From Lachnospiraceae bacterium MC2017 (lineage in GTDB: Bacteria; Bacillota; Clostridia; Lachnospirales; Lachnospiraceae), in assembly GCA_000701625.1 (NCBI GenBank), contig JNJK01000011.1, forward strand, positions 62,001-126,000: 64,000 nt of DNA. Direction: 5' to 3'. Below, piece after piece: positions 47,981 to 57,188 of the stretch (the stretch's first letter is position 1; each line of letters begins with the position of its first letter). The position numbers and the translations under genes are program-made. The notes under the pieces were generated by a model that searched no databases, was not told where the DNA came from, and saw nothing but the letters and a program-made list of their open reading frames with translations.

Positions 47981-49696
47981 TTATAGTCTGGGCCAGACAC
48001 CAGTCTTTATGAAATCTTCACTAATTCCAAATGCAGCCTCAGTGATCTCACGGTCATAGCCCATCATTCCCAGAAGCCTTATGGCATCTCTGGACTCTGC
48101 TCTGCCGGGAAGTAAGTGATAGTCAAATGTTATACTGTCATTTACTATGGTTTCACTAAAGTGATAATTATCATAATAGGCTTCCAGTATATGCGTAAGC
48201 TCTATATCATGCGTAGCAGCGAAGCAAAGCGTCTTCTCATTACTAAGTCCGAGGAGAAGTTCTGCTCCGGCAGAAATTCGTTCCACTGTATTGGTTCCGC
48301 GAAGCACTTCATCTACACAACAGAGGATATTTTGCTTTTTCTCTTTAACTGCATCCAATATTCGCTTCATTGCACGAATTTCAGCCATAAAGTAGCTTTC
48401 TCCTGCCATGAGGTCATCACGAAGAGACATGGAAGTCAGTACCGCAAATCTATTCATCCTGCATTTTTTTGCAGGTACCGTCATTATCGTTTCTCCAAGA
48501 ATTACTGCAAGCGCTGTGCTCTTAAGAAACGTAGACTTACCTGATGCATTTGAACCCGTAACAAGCACACCTCTTTGAGCCTCAATATCTTCCGGAACAG
48601 GCTTCATCAAAAGCGGATGATATAGACCTTCTGCCTCAAATCCGGTTCCATCGCCATCGATAAATTCCGGCTCAGTATAGTACTGCAGCATATGTCTAAA
48701 AGACGCTGCCGCTATCATACTGTCAAGATAACCTGTCACATGAAGGAGATCTCCGAGAGCACTTTCTTCTCTTCTGAGCACCGCCAGCATATCATTAAAT
48801 CTAATGAGATCCAGGTGGAAAAATATCCTCATGTAGTCCATGGGTATTTCCATAATGCTGCCTGTTAGACTACGGCCTGACATCAGAAGCCATGTCATAC
48901 GATTTAGTTCACTAAGCCTCTCAAGGTCTTCTCGTATTCTTATCTGATACTCAGACAATTCCGGAATGTCTTTGTTCAACAGTTCCTTGCTTTCTCTCAT
49001 CGCGCGAACAATAAACATAAAGCAGATGAGATACGGTGTTATCTCATTTTTTCTATGAAAGTAACTCGCTACATTCACAGCTGTAGCAACCAGTATCAGT
49101 ATAAATCCTGCCGGAGGCATGATAAAGATCATGGCTATCGAGAAAAGACCAAAAATGATACTCAGATAATGTCCATAATTCTTCTCATCACGAACTTCCT
49201 TCAAAAAGCCAATATAGTCTGAAAGTGAATACTTACGAATACGTCCCATTGCTTTGAACGCAGTCTGAAAAGAAATCCGTTCTTCTTCATGCTCTTCAAA
49301 GTATCGGATCACTCTCGCTCTTTCTTTAAGGATTTTATTTCCCTGCTCCGAATCCGTTACAGGATATCGAAGAATGGTATACAACATTTCCTCACCTATC
49401 TGTGACTGGGTAGTATTCATAGCCATGAACAAATTATCCATATTCAGGTCATTCCAGGTAATATCATCTATTTCCCATTTTTCTTCACTGAAAGAATGAC
49501 TCTCCCTGTCATGCAGATACAGATGCGAAATACGTTCATACTCATCCGGTTCATATTCTCTGCTGCTTTTCTTTCCAAAGTTCTCCTTTAGAAAGTTCTT
49601 AAGTTTTTTTGCCTGAATCACGGCATCACGTCTGGCTTTGACATAAAGAAATATTAAAAATACAACTGCCAGAAATAGAATGGTATAGGTCTCCAT
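47981..49696 (-). CDS. Membrane-anchored MutS-like ATPase
   Basis: The 571-residue protein begins with a membrane helix (about 5-19), then a helical core with a second hydrophobic pair (about 170-215), and ends in the MutS ATPase domain: Walker A TGSNASGKSTFLKS, Walker B CCVDEVLRGTN and switch His in AATHDIELT. The mismatch-binding domain of true MutS is missing, so it is not a mismatch-repair MutS. Membrane-bound relatives are widespread in Firmicutes, without an established function. It lies 20 bases after the deaminase gene and may share its transcript. Confidence 0.85.
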   Translation of the reverse strand: METYTILFLAVVFLIFLYVKARRDAVIQAKKLKNFLKENFGKKSSREYEPDEYERISHLYLHDRESHSFSEEKWEIDDITWNDLNMDNLFMAMNTTQSQIGEEMLYTILRYPVTDSEQGNKILKERARVIRYFEEHEEERISFQTAFKAMGRIRKYSLSDYIGFLKEVRDEKNYGHYLSIIFGLFSIAMIFIMPPAGFILILVATAVNVASYFHRKNEITPYLICFMFIVRAMRESKELLNKDIPELSEYQIRIREDLERLSELNRMTWLLMSGRSLTGSIMEIPMDYMRIFFHLDLIRFNDMLAVLRREESALGDLLHVTGYLDSMIAAASFRHMLQYYTEPEFIDGDGTGFEAEGLYHPLLMKPVPEDIEAQRGVLVTGSNASGKSTFLKSTALAVILGETIMTVPAKKCRMNRFAVLTSMSLRDDLMAGESYFMAEIRAMKRILDAVKEKKQNILCCVDEVLRGTNTVERISAGAELLLGLSNEKTLCFAATHDIELTHILEAYYDNYHFSETIVNDSITFDYHLLPGRAESRDAIRLLGMMGYDREITEAAFGISEDFIKTGVWPRL

Positions 49697-49716
49697 CTTT
49701 TCCTCTCACCCGTGCT

Positions 49717-51018
49717 TCAACGCATCCTGTCGATTATTGCCTGTACTTCACTATAGATTTTCTCCGGATCCTCCCCAATATTAAAGTCACCCTTTTCATA
49801 CAGGATCTTTCCATCGATCATCGTCATGAGAACATTACTCTTTGAACCGGAATAAACCACATTCTTAACAATATTATTGATAGGCTGCATATTGGGTGCA
49901 TGCATATCAAGCATTATGAGATCTGCCTTTTTACCATTCTTCAGCGAATCACAATCTGTGAGTCCCATCGCATGCGCGCCGCCAACTGCAGCCATCTTAA
50001 GTACTTCTGCCGCATCTACCGCAGATGCATCATTCTCCCTAAGCTTCGCAAGTCCGGTTACAAGGAACATTTCACGGAACATATCAAGGCAGTTATTGCT
50101 TGCAGGTCCGTCCGTTCCGATTCCAAGAGTTATGCCCTCTTTCAAGTACTTCTCTATCGGAGCGATTCCGCTTGCGAGCTTTGCATTTGACGCAGGATTT
50201 GTAACAACCGCAATATCATGCTTTTTCATGATCTCCATATCATGGTCTGTCACATGCACTCCATGGAAAAATGTTCCACCATACTCAAACATTCCCATTT
50301 CATCCAATGCTTCTGTGGGAGTCAGGCCATTATATCTGTCTTTACATCCCTGAACTTCGGCCTGTGTTTCAGAGTTATGCAAATATACAGGAGCTTTTAA
50401 CTCTTTAGCCAGAGCAGCTGTCTGCTCCAGCAGCTCTTTTGATGTTGTGTACTCTGCATGAAGTCCCAGACGATATGATGTTAAAGAATTTTCCTTGTTT
50501 AATTCCTTAAACCACTTTCTCTGAAGTTCCAGACTCTGTGAGAAATTATTCATGCCACCGCACTGAACACATCTCATGCCGCTTTCTTCCATGGCTTTTG
50601 CAATAACTTCAGGCATGAGATACATTTCACAAACAGCTGTAACACCACTTGTCAGATACTCGAGAATCGCAAGTTTTGTAGCGATATACACATCATCAGG
50701 TGTGAGCAGTGCCTCTCTCGGGAATATCTGCTGTGTGAGCCAGTCATCAAGCTTCATGTCATCAGCTGCAGAACGAAGAAAAGTCATTCCGGAATGTGTA
50801 TGTGCATTCTTAAATCCAGGCATAACGAGATTTCCGTTTGCATCGATCTCCCGATTCCACATAATAATATCCGTACTATTTTGGAGATATTCGATCGCCC
50901 CTTCTTTTGAACCGGCATACAGGATCGTATTACCCTTTACCAGTACTTCTCCATTCTCGATTATATTTGTATCTCCGTCCATTGTGAGGACTCTTGCATT
51001 ATAAATTCTTGTGTTCAT
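49717..51018 (-). CDS. mtaD: Amidohydrolase, 5'-methylthioadenosine/S-adenosylhomocysteine deaminase type
   Basis: The 433-residue amidohydrolase has the MtaD/TrzA pattern: the metal-binding His pair in MPGFKNAHTHSGMTFLR, HAEYTTSKE, His in GGTFFHGVHV and the late Asp in GIGTDGPASNN. It deaminates MTA or SAH to the inosyl form, recycling these SAM by-products. The next gene on the 5' side encodes purine nucleoside phosphorylase, which could act on the products; a terminator stands between them. AAAAGGAAAAAAGC precedes the ATG. A guanine-deaminase-like substrate cannot be excluded. Confidence 0.88.
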   Translation of the reverse strand: MNTRIYNARVLTMDGDTNIIENGEVLVKGNTILYAGSKEGAIEYLQNSTDIIMWNREIDANGNLVMPGFKNAHTHSGMTFLRSAADDMKLDDWLTQQIFPREALLTPDDVYIATKLAILEYLTSGVTAVCEMYLMPEVIAKAMEESGMRCVQCGGMNNFSQSLELQRKWFKELNKENSLTSYRLGLHAEYTTSKELLEQTAALAKELKAPVYLHNSETQAEVQGCKDRYNGLTPTEALDEMGMFEYGGTFFHGVHVTDHDMEIMKKHDIAVVTNPASNAKLASGIAPIEKYLKEGITLGIGTDGPASNNCLDMFREMFLVTGLAKLRENDASAVDAAEVLKMAAVGGAHAMGLTDCDSLKNGKKADLIMLDMHAPNMQPINNIVKNVVYSGSKSNVLMTMIDGKILYEKGDFNIGEDPEKIYSEVQAIIDRMR

Positions 51019-51043
51019 ATGCTTTTTTCCTTTTACGTCAAAA

Positions 51044-51078
51044 ATGAGGAGGAGCGTAAAACTCCTCCTCTGTAAATA
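51044..51078 (-). terminator. Terminator between the phosphorylase and deaminase genes
   Basis: GAGGAGGAG (51046-51054) and CTCCTCCTC (51062-51070) form a perfect 9-base stem; on the minus strand ATTTTTG follows. Confidence 0.8.
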
Positions 51079-51087
51079 CCATTATTA

Positions 51088-51158
51088 AATGACACGAATT
51101 GCTTCGCTTCTTATGAAGCACACGCAATTCTAAAACACTCGCATTCTTGCCCCTGTCA
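51088..51158. repeat. Structured repeat, family 3 copy 1, at the phosphorylase stop codon
   Basis: GAATTGC and GCAATTC enclose an inner GCTTC-TTAT-GAAGC hairpin, and the block ends CTAAAACACTCGCATT, then CTTGCCCCTGTCATT, which contains the stop codon. About 55 bases are nearly identical to the block at 53967-54022. Confidence 0.75.
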
Positions 51159-51986
51159 TTCAAATTTCTGAATCGAATCGATAACCAGCTTTTTGAACAT
51201 CGGTGCTGCTGCACGACCGGCTTCAAGTACTTCTTCCTCTGTGAGAAGATTTGGTGATATGCCTGCTGCCAGATTTGATACACATGAAACAGCGACTACA
51301 CGAAGTCCTGCATGATGTGCTGCGATCGCCTCTACTACTGTGCTCATTCCAACTGCATCAGCTCCGAGCTTTTTGAACATCTGGACCTCTGCGGGTGATT
51401 CATAAGAAGGTCCTGTTGTCTGAAGATAGACACCTTCTTTCAGATCGATACCATCATCAGCAGCCGTCTTCTTGATAATATCAGAGAGCTCAACATCATA
51501 TACATGAGTCATATCCGGAAATCTCACTCCGAACTCATTGATATTAGGTCCAATAAGCGGATTAGGTGCAAATGAAGAAATATGATCTGTCAAAAGCATG
51601 AAATCGCCTGCCTTAAATGTAGGATTGATACCACCTGATGCATTTGTAAGGAAAAGTATCTTTGCTCCCATGAGCTTCATAAGCCGAGCCGGAAGAACTA
51701 CATCTGTTACCGGATATCCTTCATAATAGTGAACACGGCCTTTCATACAGATGATCTTCTTTCCACCAAGCGTTCCATATATAAACTGTCCCGCATGTCC
51801 GGGTGCGGTAGACACAGGAAACCCTTCGATATCACTGTAGTTAATGACGCCCTCGACTTCGATATTATCAGCAAAGTCACCTAACCCACTACCTAGTGTA
51901 AGAGCGATCTCAGGTTCAAAATCCGTAATCTTTCTAACTTCTGCAAGGCATCTCTTTACCTTTTCGTAAACTGCATTTTCCCCCAT
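51156..51986 (-). CDS. punA: Purine nucleoside phosphorylase, trimeric type
   Basis: The enzyme splits inosine or guanosine with phosphate to base and ribose-1-phosphate. The 276-residue protein has the PNP-I motifs TLGSGLGDFADNI (phosphate loop), APGHAGQFIYG, MKGRVHYYEGYP, LTNASGGINPTFKAGDFMLLTDHI and AVGMSTVVEAIAAHHAGLRV. It follows the small 52024 gene after 37 bases, with GAGGAGG before the ATG. With the neighbouring deaminase it forms a nucleoside salvage pair. Confidence 0.95.
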   Translation of the reverse strand: MGENAVYEKVKRCLAEVRKITDFEPEIALTLGSGLGDFADNIEVEGVINYSDIEGFPVSTAPGHAGQFIYGTLGGKKIICMKGRVHYYEGYPVTDVVLPARLMKLMGAKILFLTNASGGINPTFKAGDFMLLTDHISSFAPNPLIGPNINEFGVRFPDMTHVYDVELSDIIKKTAADDGIDLKEGVYLQTTGPSYESPAEVQMFKKLGADAVGMSTVVEAIAAHHAGLRVVAVSCVSNLAAGISPNLLTEEEVLEAGRAAAPMFKKLVIDSIQKFE

Positions 51987-52023
51987 CGGATACCTCCTCG
52001 ATATAATAATGATCCCGTATTAT

Positions 52024-52335
52024 TTATTTGATGTCGTCACCTTTGGCGGCCTCATCTTCTGTATTTCCTCTAAGCCGCTCCATTGCAGCATTTTTGGGAA
52101 CGACGCCTTTTCCCTGCTTAAAATCTTCAAGGATTGAAAAAGCTTGTTCTTTCTGATTGTCATTTACGTAGATTACACACACTTCTTTCGCACCATTATA
52201 TTCTTTTCTGCGAAAGATAGAAACCTTTGTCCATTTCTCAAGATATGAGACCCGGTTCTTTACAAGCATGCTGATCAGACGATCTTTCTCTGCTGTATCA
52301 ACTGTTCTTGTTAATTCGACTTCGTTGTTAACCAT
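52024..52335 (-). CDS. Small conserved-looking protein, unrecognised
   Basis: The 103-residue soluble protein has a predicted beta-alpha-beta layout (SYLEKWTKVSIFRR, KEVCVIYVNDNQKEQAFSILEDF), reminiscent of DUF2007-like putative signal-transduction proteins, and a hydrophilic, acidic tail. It is first in a two-gene unit with the purine nucleoside phosphorylase. No catalytic motif is visible. Confidence 0.6.
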   Translation of the reverse strand: MVNNEVELTRTVDTAEKDRLISMLVKNRVSYLEKWTKVSIFRRKEYNGAKEVCVIYVNDNQKEQAFSILEDFKQGKGVVPKNAAMERLRGNTEDEAAKGDDIK

Positions 52336-52404
52336 GTGTTTACCTCTATCTGAATCAAATTACAACACTTTATTATATATTTTTCATTATTAAAACGCAA
52401 CAAG

Positions 52405-53925
52405 TTACTGTTCACTCGCTTTCAGCTCATCGGTAAAACACTGGACTGCATAATACTTATAAGACATTCCATTATTATTCTTGGCATTCGTGACAAATAC
52501 TGCCATTCCGGCGTGAGTATAATCTTTATTCAGCATATTTGCGTTATGACCCGCCGATTTTTTCCACGCCTTAAACAGCTGTTCAGCAGATTTATAACCT
52601 GCCGCTATGTTTTCTCCTGCCTTACCGACATTTGGATATGCCGTAAAACATTCATTATCGTTCGGTCGGTCATGTGAAGTCTGGTAGCTTAATTCCACTG
52701 CTCTTGTCATTGCTGTCGTATCAAGATCATCAAACGGTGTAAGTTTTCCAAAACCTTCTGCCTTACGATAATTATTGACTTTCTCATATACCTCGTCCGT
52801 CATAGCGAAATCAAAATGCCCTTTAACTGCTGTAGATCCGTTTTCAAGCTGTATGGTATACGACTCATTTTCTTCAAGTCCTACATAAACCCTGCATGTA
52901 AGTACTGTTATTTTTCCTCCCTCATTAATATATGCAGCTAGTGTACATCTTCCTGTCTGGACACCTGTAACATATCCATCATCATCAACAACTGCAACAT
53001 CATTATTACCTGCGCTATTCCAGCTAAGCGGAACTTTGTCCGACGAGACCGGATTATCAAATGTCAAAGTTTCTGAATCAATCACTTTCCAGGATATCTC
53101 CGTATCCTTCGGGCGTATTCCCTTTACACGAATCTTTTTTGTTCCGGACACTTTCAGTGAAACAGCACTTTTATTGAAGAAAGGAACATTAACCTTAAGC
53201 TTCGCCGAAATTTTCGCTGCATTCTTGTTTTTACCAAAGCTCGCTGTTATAGTTGTCGTACCTTTTTTCAAAGGTATAATTTCACCTGTTTTGCTATTTA
53301 TTATCGCAACCCGCTCATTTGAACTCTTCCATTCATCCGGAAGCAGCTCTGCTCCACTTAACGTAGCATTATTATCACTTATATAGTTCAACGACCTTAT
53401 CGTGTTTTCACTAGCAACCACATCCAGTGAATCTATTGTCTCAAATTTAAGCTGCGGTTTTAAGATCACGATGCTTTTTTCTACTGAACCATCTGTGATT
53501 TTGACCGTTCCAGGCTTACGTCCAACCAAAATCCCTCTTTTATTGATTTTGGCCATCCCTTCATATCCGGAAACAACCTTTATCTTTGAACGGCTTGTAA
53601 AATACGGTGTTACAGGAACCTTTTCCCCAACTACGCAGTACCCTATCGCACCGTTATTTTCCGACGCAGTTTCTCCTCTTTTAAACGAGATAACGACCGT
53701 ATCTTCATCTTCGCTGTCCGAAAAAGTGCTGTATTTTTGCGGTTCTTCGGTACAACCACCAGTTACGTTATCTGTACAGACCGCAGTACCTGTCATAGTT
53801 CCCGGAGCATTCAGCGTACCTGCTTCTATAACTCCTGTGTTCGTCCCTATGAGAGCTGTACACAGTGTTATTAAAACAACATTTTTAATCCTGTTTCTCT
53901 TATTAAACAATCTCTGTCTGACCAT
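52405..53925 (-). CDS. Secreted CAP (SCP-like) domain protein with Ig-like repeats
   Basis: The 506-residue protein starts with a signal peptide (about 14-36). The middle (about 75-350) holds Ig-like Big_2-type repeats (KINKRGILVGRKPGTVKITDG; INSKTGEIIPLKKGTTTITA; VVDDDGYVTGVQTGRCTLAA). The C-terminal part is a CAP domain: VNNYRKAEGFGKLTPFD, TSHDRPNDNECFTAY, NVGKAGENIA, WKKSAGHNANMLNKDYTHAGMAV. The Ig repeats probably hold it at the cell wall. The function of bacterial CAP proteins is largely unknown. It is transcribed alone. Confidence 0.9.
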   Translation of the reverse strand: MVRQRLFNKRNRIKNVVLITLCTALIGTNTGVIEAGTLNAPGTMTGTAVCTDNVTGGCTEEPQKYSTFSDSEDEDTVVISFKRGETASENNGAIGYCVVGEKVPVTPYFTSRSKIKVVSGYEGMAKINKRGILVGRKPGTVKITDGSVEKSIVILKPQLKFETIDSLDVVASENTIRSLNYISDNNATLSGAELLPDEWKSSNERVAIINSKTGEIIPLKKGTTTITASFGKNKNAAKISAKLKVNVPFFNKSAVSLKVSGTKKIRVKGIRPKDTEISWKVIDSETLTFDNPVSSDKVPLSWNSAGNNDVAVVDDDGYVTGVQTGRCTLAAYINEGGKITVLTCRVYVGLEENESYTIQLENGSTAVKGHFDFAMTDEVYEKVNNYRKAEGFGKLTPFDDLDTTAMTRAVELSYQTSHDRPNDNECFTAYPNVGKAGENIAAGYKSAEQLFKAWKKSAGHNANMLNKDYTHAGMAVFVTNAKNNNGMSYKYYAVQCFTDELKASEQ

Positions 53926-53947
53926 CCTGTCCTTCTTTCATGTTATT

Positions 53948-54024
53948 TTACTTTTGACCCTTACCTATGACACGAATCGCTCCGCTTCCAATGAAGCTCA
54001 CGCAATTCTAAAACACTCGCATTA
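53948..54024. repeat. Structured repeat, family 3 copy 2, at the ylmH stop codon
   Basis: TGACACGAATCGCTCCGCTT followed by CCAATGAAGCTCACGCAATTC and CTCGCATT repeats the block at 51088, with about 85 percent identity. It is preceded by ACTTTTGACCCTTAC, a motif that recurs near 56342 and 56503. Its end touches the ylmH stop codon. Confidence 0.75.
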
Positions 54025-54786
54025 CACGTACTTTTTTATAATAACATGTAAATTTCCTTTTTTTGTTATATAGTCCGATCCTTCAAATATATATTTTCCA
54101 GACCCACGTATAGAGATCACATCTCCATCTTTAAGTGATGCACTGTTATTTTCCTGAACTCTCCCATTCACAAAGATCTTTTTTTCGCGGAATCGTTCCA
54201 AAACTTTTCCCCGTGATTCATTTACAAGTTTTGACACAACCGCATCGACACGTGACGACGAAACTGTAAATGATATTTCTTCCAGTTTAACATCAGCAGC
54301 GCTCTCGTCCTCAGATGCTTCCTCACATTTTACATGCGTGTGCCTCACCTGTTCCAGATTATCAACTATATAATCCGACATATGATCCTGAACAGCTATC
54401 CATGCATATTTTTCTCTGATCCGTATATCACCGATCGTGCTTCTCTCAATACCGAGATTCATCAATGCACCAAGATAGTCACGATGTGATAGATTCTCTC
54501 CAAATTTTTCAAGTAATGGTGATACTTTTAAGATCTTGATGGGAAACTCTTCTTCCCATCCAAATTCCTCTGCCGAACCAAAACGAGCAATCTGACGTTC
54601 GGCCCCTAAGAAGCCACCATACAGTGTCACAAAATTAACCTGTATCTCTCCCGACTGCACCAGTTCTGTGAGCACAGAAATATCCGCAAGGGACAGAAAA
54701 TCCGTAAAGGAATATATGCTGCTCTGCCACGACTTGCGGTATAGATCCAGAAAATGCTTCCGGATTACTTTTTCTTCATCATTCAT
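54022..54786 (-). CDS. ylmH: YlmH-family S4-domain RNA-binding protein
   Basis: The 254-residue protein matches YlmH/RqcP2: N-terminal helical and RRM-like parts (YSFTDFLSLADISVL, NFVTLYGGFLGAERQIARF, SHRDYLGALMNLGIERSTIGDI) and a C-terminal S4 domain (SSSRVDAVVSKLVNESRGKVLERFREKKIFVNGR). YlmH acts in ribosome-associated quality control or near the cell-division cluster in Firmicutes. Here it is alone, without ylmE/sepF/divIVA neighbours, and divergent from trmO. Confidence 0.92.
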   Translation of the reverse strand: MNDEEKVIRKHFLDLYRKSWQSSIYSFTDFLSLADISVLTELVQSGEIQVNFVTLYGGFLGAERQIARFGSAEEFGWEEEFPIKILKVSPLLEKFGENLSHRDYLGALMNLGIERSTIGDIRIREKYAWIAVQDHMSDYIVDNLEQVRHTHVKCEEASEDESAADVKLEEISFTVSSSRVDAVVSKLVNESRGKVLERFREKKIFVNGRVQENNSASLKDGDVISIRGSGKYIFEGSDYITKKGNLHVIIKKYV

Positions 54787-54830
54787 AAAATACCCTGTAT
54801 TATAATAGTTACATGAAAGGAATATCTAAC

Positions 54831-55508
54831 ATGAAAATAATTGCACGAATCAAGACAGATTTTCCGACCAAATTCGGAATTCCACGTCAAAGCGGATTAG
54901 TCGAAAATCTGAAGGGAAAAATAGTATTTGAACCCGAATACAGAAATCCTGACGCTCTAAATGGCCTGGATGGTTTTAGTCACATATGGCTCCTATGGGG
55001 ATTTTCAGAAAATCCCGTAAGTACATCCTTCCGTGCAACAGTACGACCTCCACGTCTCGGAGATAACCGTCATCTTGGTGTCTTCGCCACAAGATCTCCC
55101 TTCCGTCCAAACGGAATCGGACTCTCCTGTGTTCGGATTGAAAACATCACAAATACATCAGATGAAGGTACAGTGATAGAAGTCCGCGGTGCAGACATGG
55201 TAGATGGCACACCTATTTACGACATAAAGCCATACATCCCATACACCGACTGTATCAACGATGCATCCGGAGGTTTTACCGAAGAAACCAAATGGCATAA
55301 TTTGACCGTCATACTAAAAGATAACGTTCGTAATGTTCTTCCCAAAGATAAAGAAATATCATTGATCGGCATTCTTTCAGAAGATCCAAGACCGGCTTAT
55401 CAGAAAAAAGATCCTGAAAGAATCTACGGTTTTCCATTCGCAGGCCACGAAATCAAATTTCAGGTTATAGACGATGTATTGACCGTCCTGTCGATCAGTT
55501 GTGAATGA
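54831..55508 (+). CDS. trmO: tRNA N6-threonylcarbamoyladenosine-N6-methyltransferase TrmO
   Basis: This enzyme methylates t6A37 of tRNA-Thr using SAM. The 225-residue protein has the TrmO (UPF0066) pattern: ARIKTDFPTKFGIPRQSGLV, FSHIWLLWGF, RPPRLGDNRHLGVFATRSPFRPNGIGLSCV and DGTPIYDIKPYIPYTD. The C-terminal part ends with the D-P-R-P-A-Y-Q motif. The ATG at 54831 has AAAGGA 8-9 bases before; the earlier ATG at 54813 overlaps that region. Its 3' end overlaps the convergent transpeptidase gene by 14 bases. Confidence 0.95.
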   Translation: MKIIARIKTDFPTKFGIPRQSGLVENLKGKIVFEPEYRNPDALNGLDGFSHIWLLWGFSENPVSTSFRATVRPPRLGDNRHLGVFATRSPFRPNGIGLSCVRIENITNTSDEGTVIEVRGADMVDGTPIYDIKPYIPYTDCINDASGGFTEETKWHNLTVILKDNVRNVLPKDKEISLIGILSEDPRPAYQKKDPERIYGFPFAGHEIKFQVIDDVLTVLSISCE

Positions 55509-56268
55509 TAACCGGCATACCTACCTGCAGATAATTATTATATAACACTGCCATATTATCATAAGGCACATTTATGCAGCCATGAGAACCACTTGTCTGA
55601 TAAATGTTTCCACCAAACTTTGATCTCCATGTAGCATCATGGATACCAACACCGCCAACAACTTGGCTCCAATAGTGTACATATGACTTATAGTCAGGAC
55701 CTGTAAGATATCTTTCTCTTTCCTTTGTCTTGATACTGTAAAGACCAGTGGGAGTATTGTGATTAGCAGAAACATTTCCTGTAACGACCGGTGTTGTCAT
55801 TCCAAGCACACCATTCTGGAATACTGCAAGTGTCTGTGTAGTGATGTTTATATCAACATATGTTCCGCCATTTATAGATGTGTCTCCGGTTACAACAGGC
55901 GTCTCAACTATCGGCTGAACTGCATTTCCAACTGCCGGAATATGTATTCCCATAGGGAGCACACCATTTACAGCTGCTGTAAGGTAAGATGCTTCTGCAG
56001 TCTGATCGATAGTAAGGTTTTCAGAATTGTATCTTGCAGCTAAAGCCTGAACGAATGCATTGATCACTGAAGCATCTGCCTGCATGAGCTGTACTGTACC
56101 GGCATCCACTCCAAGCTGGGCCGGCTGACCATCAGGTATAGCCATACCGCTGAAATCGTAGATTATCGCAAAATCATCAGCCTTTACATTTTTTGCAGAT
56201 CCCGGTAAAAATACCAGCATAACTACTGCTAACAGCAGAACAAAACTCTTCCATACCTTCATAACCAT
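55495..56268 (-). CDS. L,D-transpeptidase (YkuD domain)
   Basis: The 257-residue exported enzyme has a signal peptide (about 5-28) and a C-terminal YkuD domain: YVDINITTQTLAVFQNG, the catalytic His in VHYWSQVVGGVGIHD and the Cys in SGSHGCINVPYDNM. It makes 3-3 crosslinks in peptidoglycan or attaches surface proteins. A short linker region (about 60-130) precedes it. The ATG at 56268 has AGGAG 7 bases upstream. A group of family-3 repeat motifs lies upstream of it (56340-56370). Confidence 0.92.
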   Translation of the reverse strand: MVMKVWKSFVLLLAVVMLVFLPGSAKNVKADDFAIIYDFSGMAIPDGQPAQLGVDAGTVQLMQADASVINAFVQALAARYNSENLTIDQTAEASYLTAAVNGVLPMGIHIPAVGNAVQPIVETPVVTGDTSINGGTYVDINITTQTLAVFQNGVLGMTTPVVTGNVSANHNTPTGLYSIKTKERERYLTGPDYKSYVHYWSQVVGGVGIHDATWRSKFGGNIYQTSGSHGCINVPYDNMAVLYNNYLQVGMPVIIHN

Positions 56269-56341
56269 ATACTCTCTCCTCATCCTTTTCTCTCTTTTTC
56301 CCCTTGTCTGCAAAATTCATTTTAAGTATTTAATGATGTAA

Positions 56342-56372
56342 TGGTCAAAAGTACTTTTGCCCCTGTCATCAT
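56342..56372. repeat. Family 3-related palindrome
   Basis: CAAAAGTACTTTTG is a perfect 14-base palindrome, followed by CCCCTGTCATCATTTAATG. Both parts match pieces of the family-3 repeat flanks at 51145 and 53950; another piece, ACTTTTTGACCCTTAC, lies near 56502. Confidence 0.5.
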
Positions 56373-56425
56373 TTAATGCACTTGAAATAAAACATTTGCA
56401 AAGCTTCTCTTTATCATAGCAGAGT

Positions 56426-56462
56426 AAAAAAACATCTGCACCATGTAGCAGATGTTTTTTTA
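56426..56462 (-). terminator. Terminator of the 56518-58007 membrane-protein genes
   Basis: AAAAAACATCTGC (56427-56439) and GCAGATGTTTTTT (56448-56460) form a perfect 13-base stem with an 8-base loop and T runs on both sides. It lies between two same-strand genes and ends the leuS-membrane-protein unit. Confidence 0.85.
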
Positions 56463-56517
56463 CAAAAATACATTTATTTCATTTGTTATTTTTTACTTTT
56501 TGACCCTTACATCATTT

Positions 56518-57135
56518 TCATTTCTTCCTTATCACACGATTACGTGAATCTTCTTTCTCATCAGTTTCTTCAGAAGCCTTTATATAATCCCCCTGATCAC
56601 CTTTAAATTTGTTTCCGAATCCAAATTCCTCTATATCATCGTGTCCATAGTGATAATCTTCATCCGCAATGACCTCTTCCATCTCATCAAGTCCATATTT
56701 CTTATATCCATCTCCTCTTTGAGCTAGTGGTCTCGTGTCTCTCTCGATACGTCTGCGTTCTCTCCTTAGTGATCTTGCCGGAGCGGCCTTTTCACTCATA
56801 CGACCTGCGATCAGTGCCGCGATATAAATCATCACAGAAGCAACACCTATTTCAATAAACATCCTAACGATCAGTGCAACGCTTACCGGTCCGAAATATC
56901 TGCCTATCAGCCATGTCTGGATCATTATTCCTATAGCTGTAGCAAGTATAAGATTTGTGCACCAGAACATCACACTTTTTCTGCTATCCAAAAGCAATGA
57001 ATCAAAAGTCACTATCAGTATTGTCACAGGATATAAGAAAAGAACGCTAAATATCGCCGCACGGTATGAAAAGATCCAAAAGAAGATACATATATAATTC
57101 AAAGTCAGAAGAAGCAATGTTTTCCTTATCGACAT
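56518..57135 (-). CDS. Membrane protein with charged C-terminal tail, unrecognised
   Basis: The 205-residue protein has four hydrophobic segments in its first 115 residues and a hydrophilic tail, first basic (RRERRRIERD) and then rich in Asp, Glu and Tyr. It looks like a small polytopic protein with a cytoplasmic tail for protein contacts. It lies 53 bases downstream of the membrane-protein gene at 57189 and both follow leuS, so they may share a transcript. No family recognised. Confidence 0.65.
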   Translation of the reverse strand: MSIRKTLLLLTLNYICIFFWIFSYRAAIFSVLFLYPVTILIVTFDSLLLDSRKSVMFWCTNLILATAIGIMIQTWLIGRYFGPVSVALIVRMFIEIGVASVMIYIAALIAGRMSEKAAPARSLRRERRRIERDTRPLAQRGDGYKKYGLDEMEEVIADEDYHYGHDDIEEFGFGNKFKGDQGDYIKASEETDEKEDSRNRVIRKK

Positions 57136-57188
57136 GGCGAAATCCTCCTCTGTAAATAATTTCCCATATCTTTATCGGATTTCCTTTT

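Noticed and set aside
53402-54073. Plus-strand frame of 223 codons opposite the CAP protein gene
   Set aside because: Shadow of the real gene and crosses its upstream repeat; no start site.
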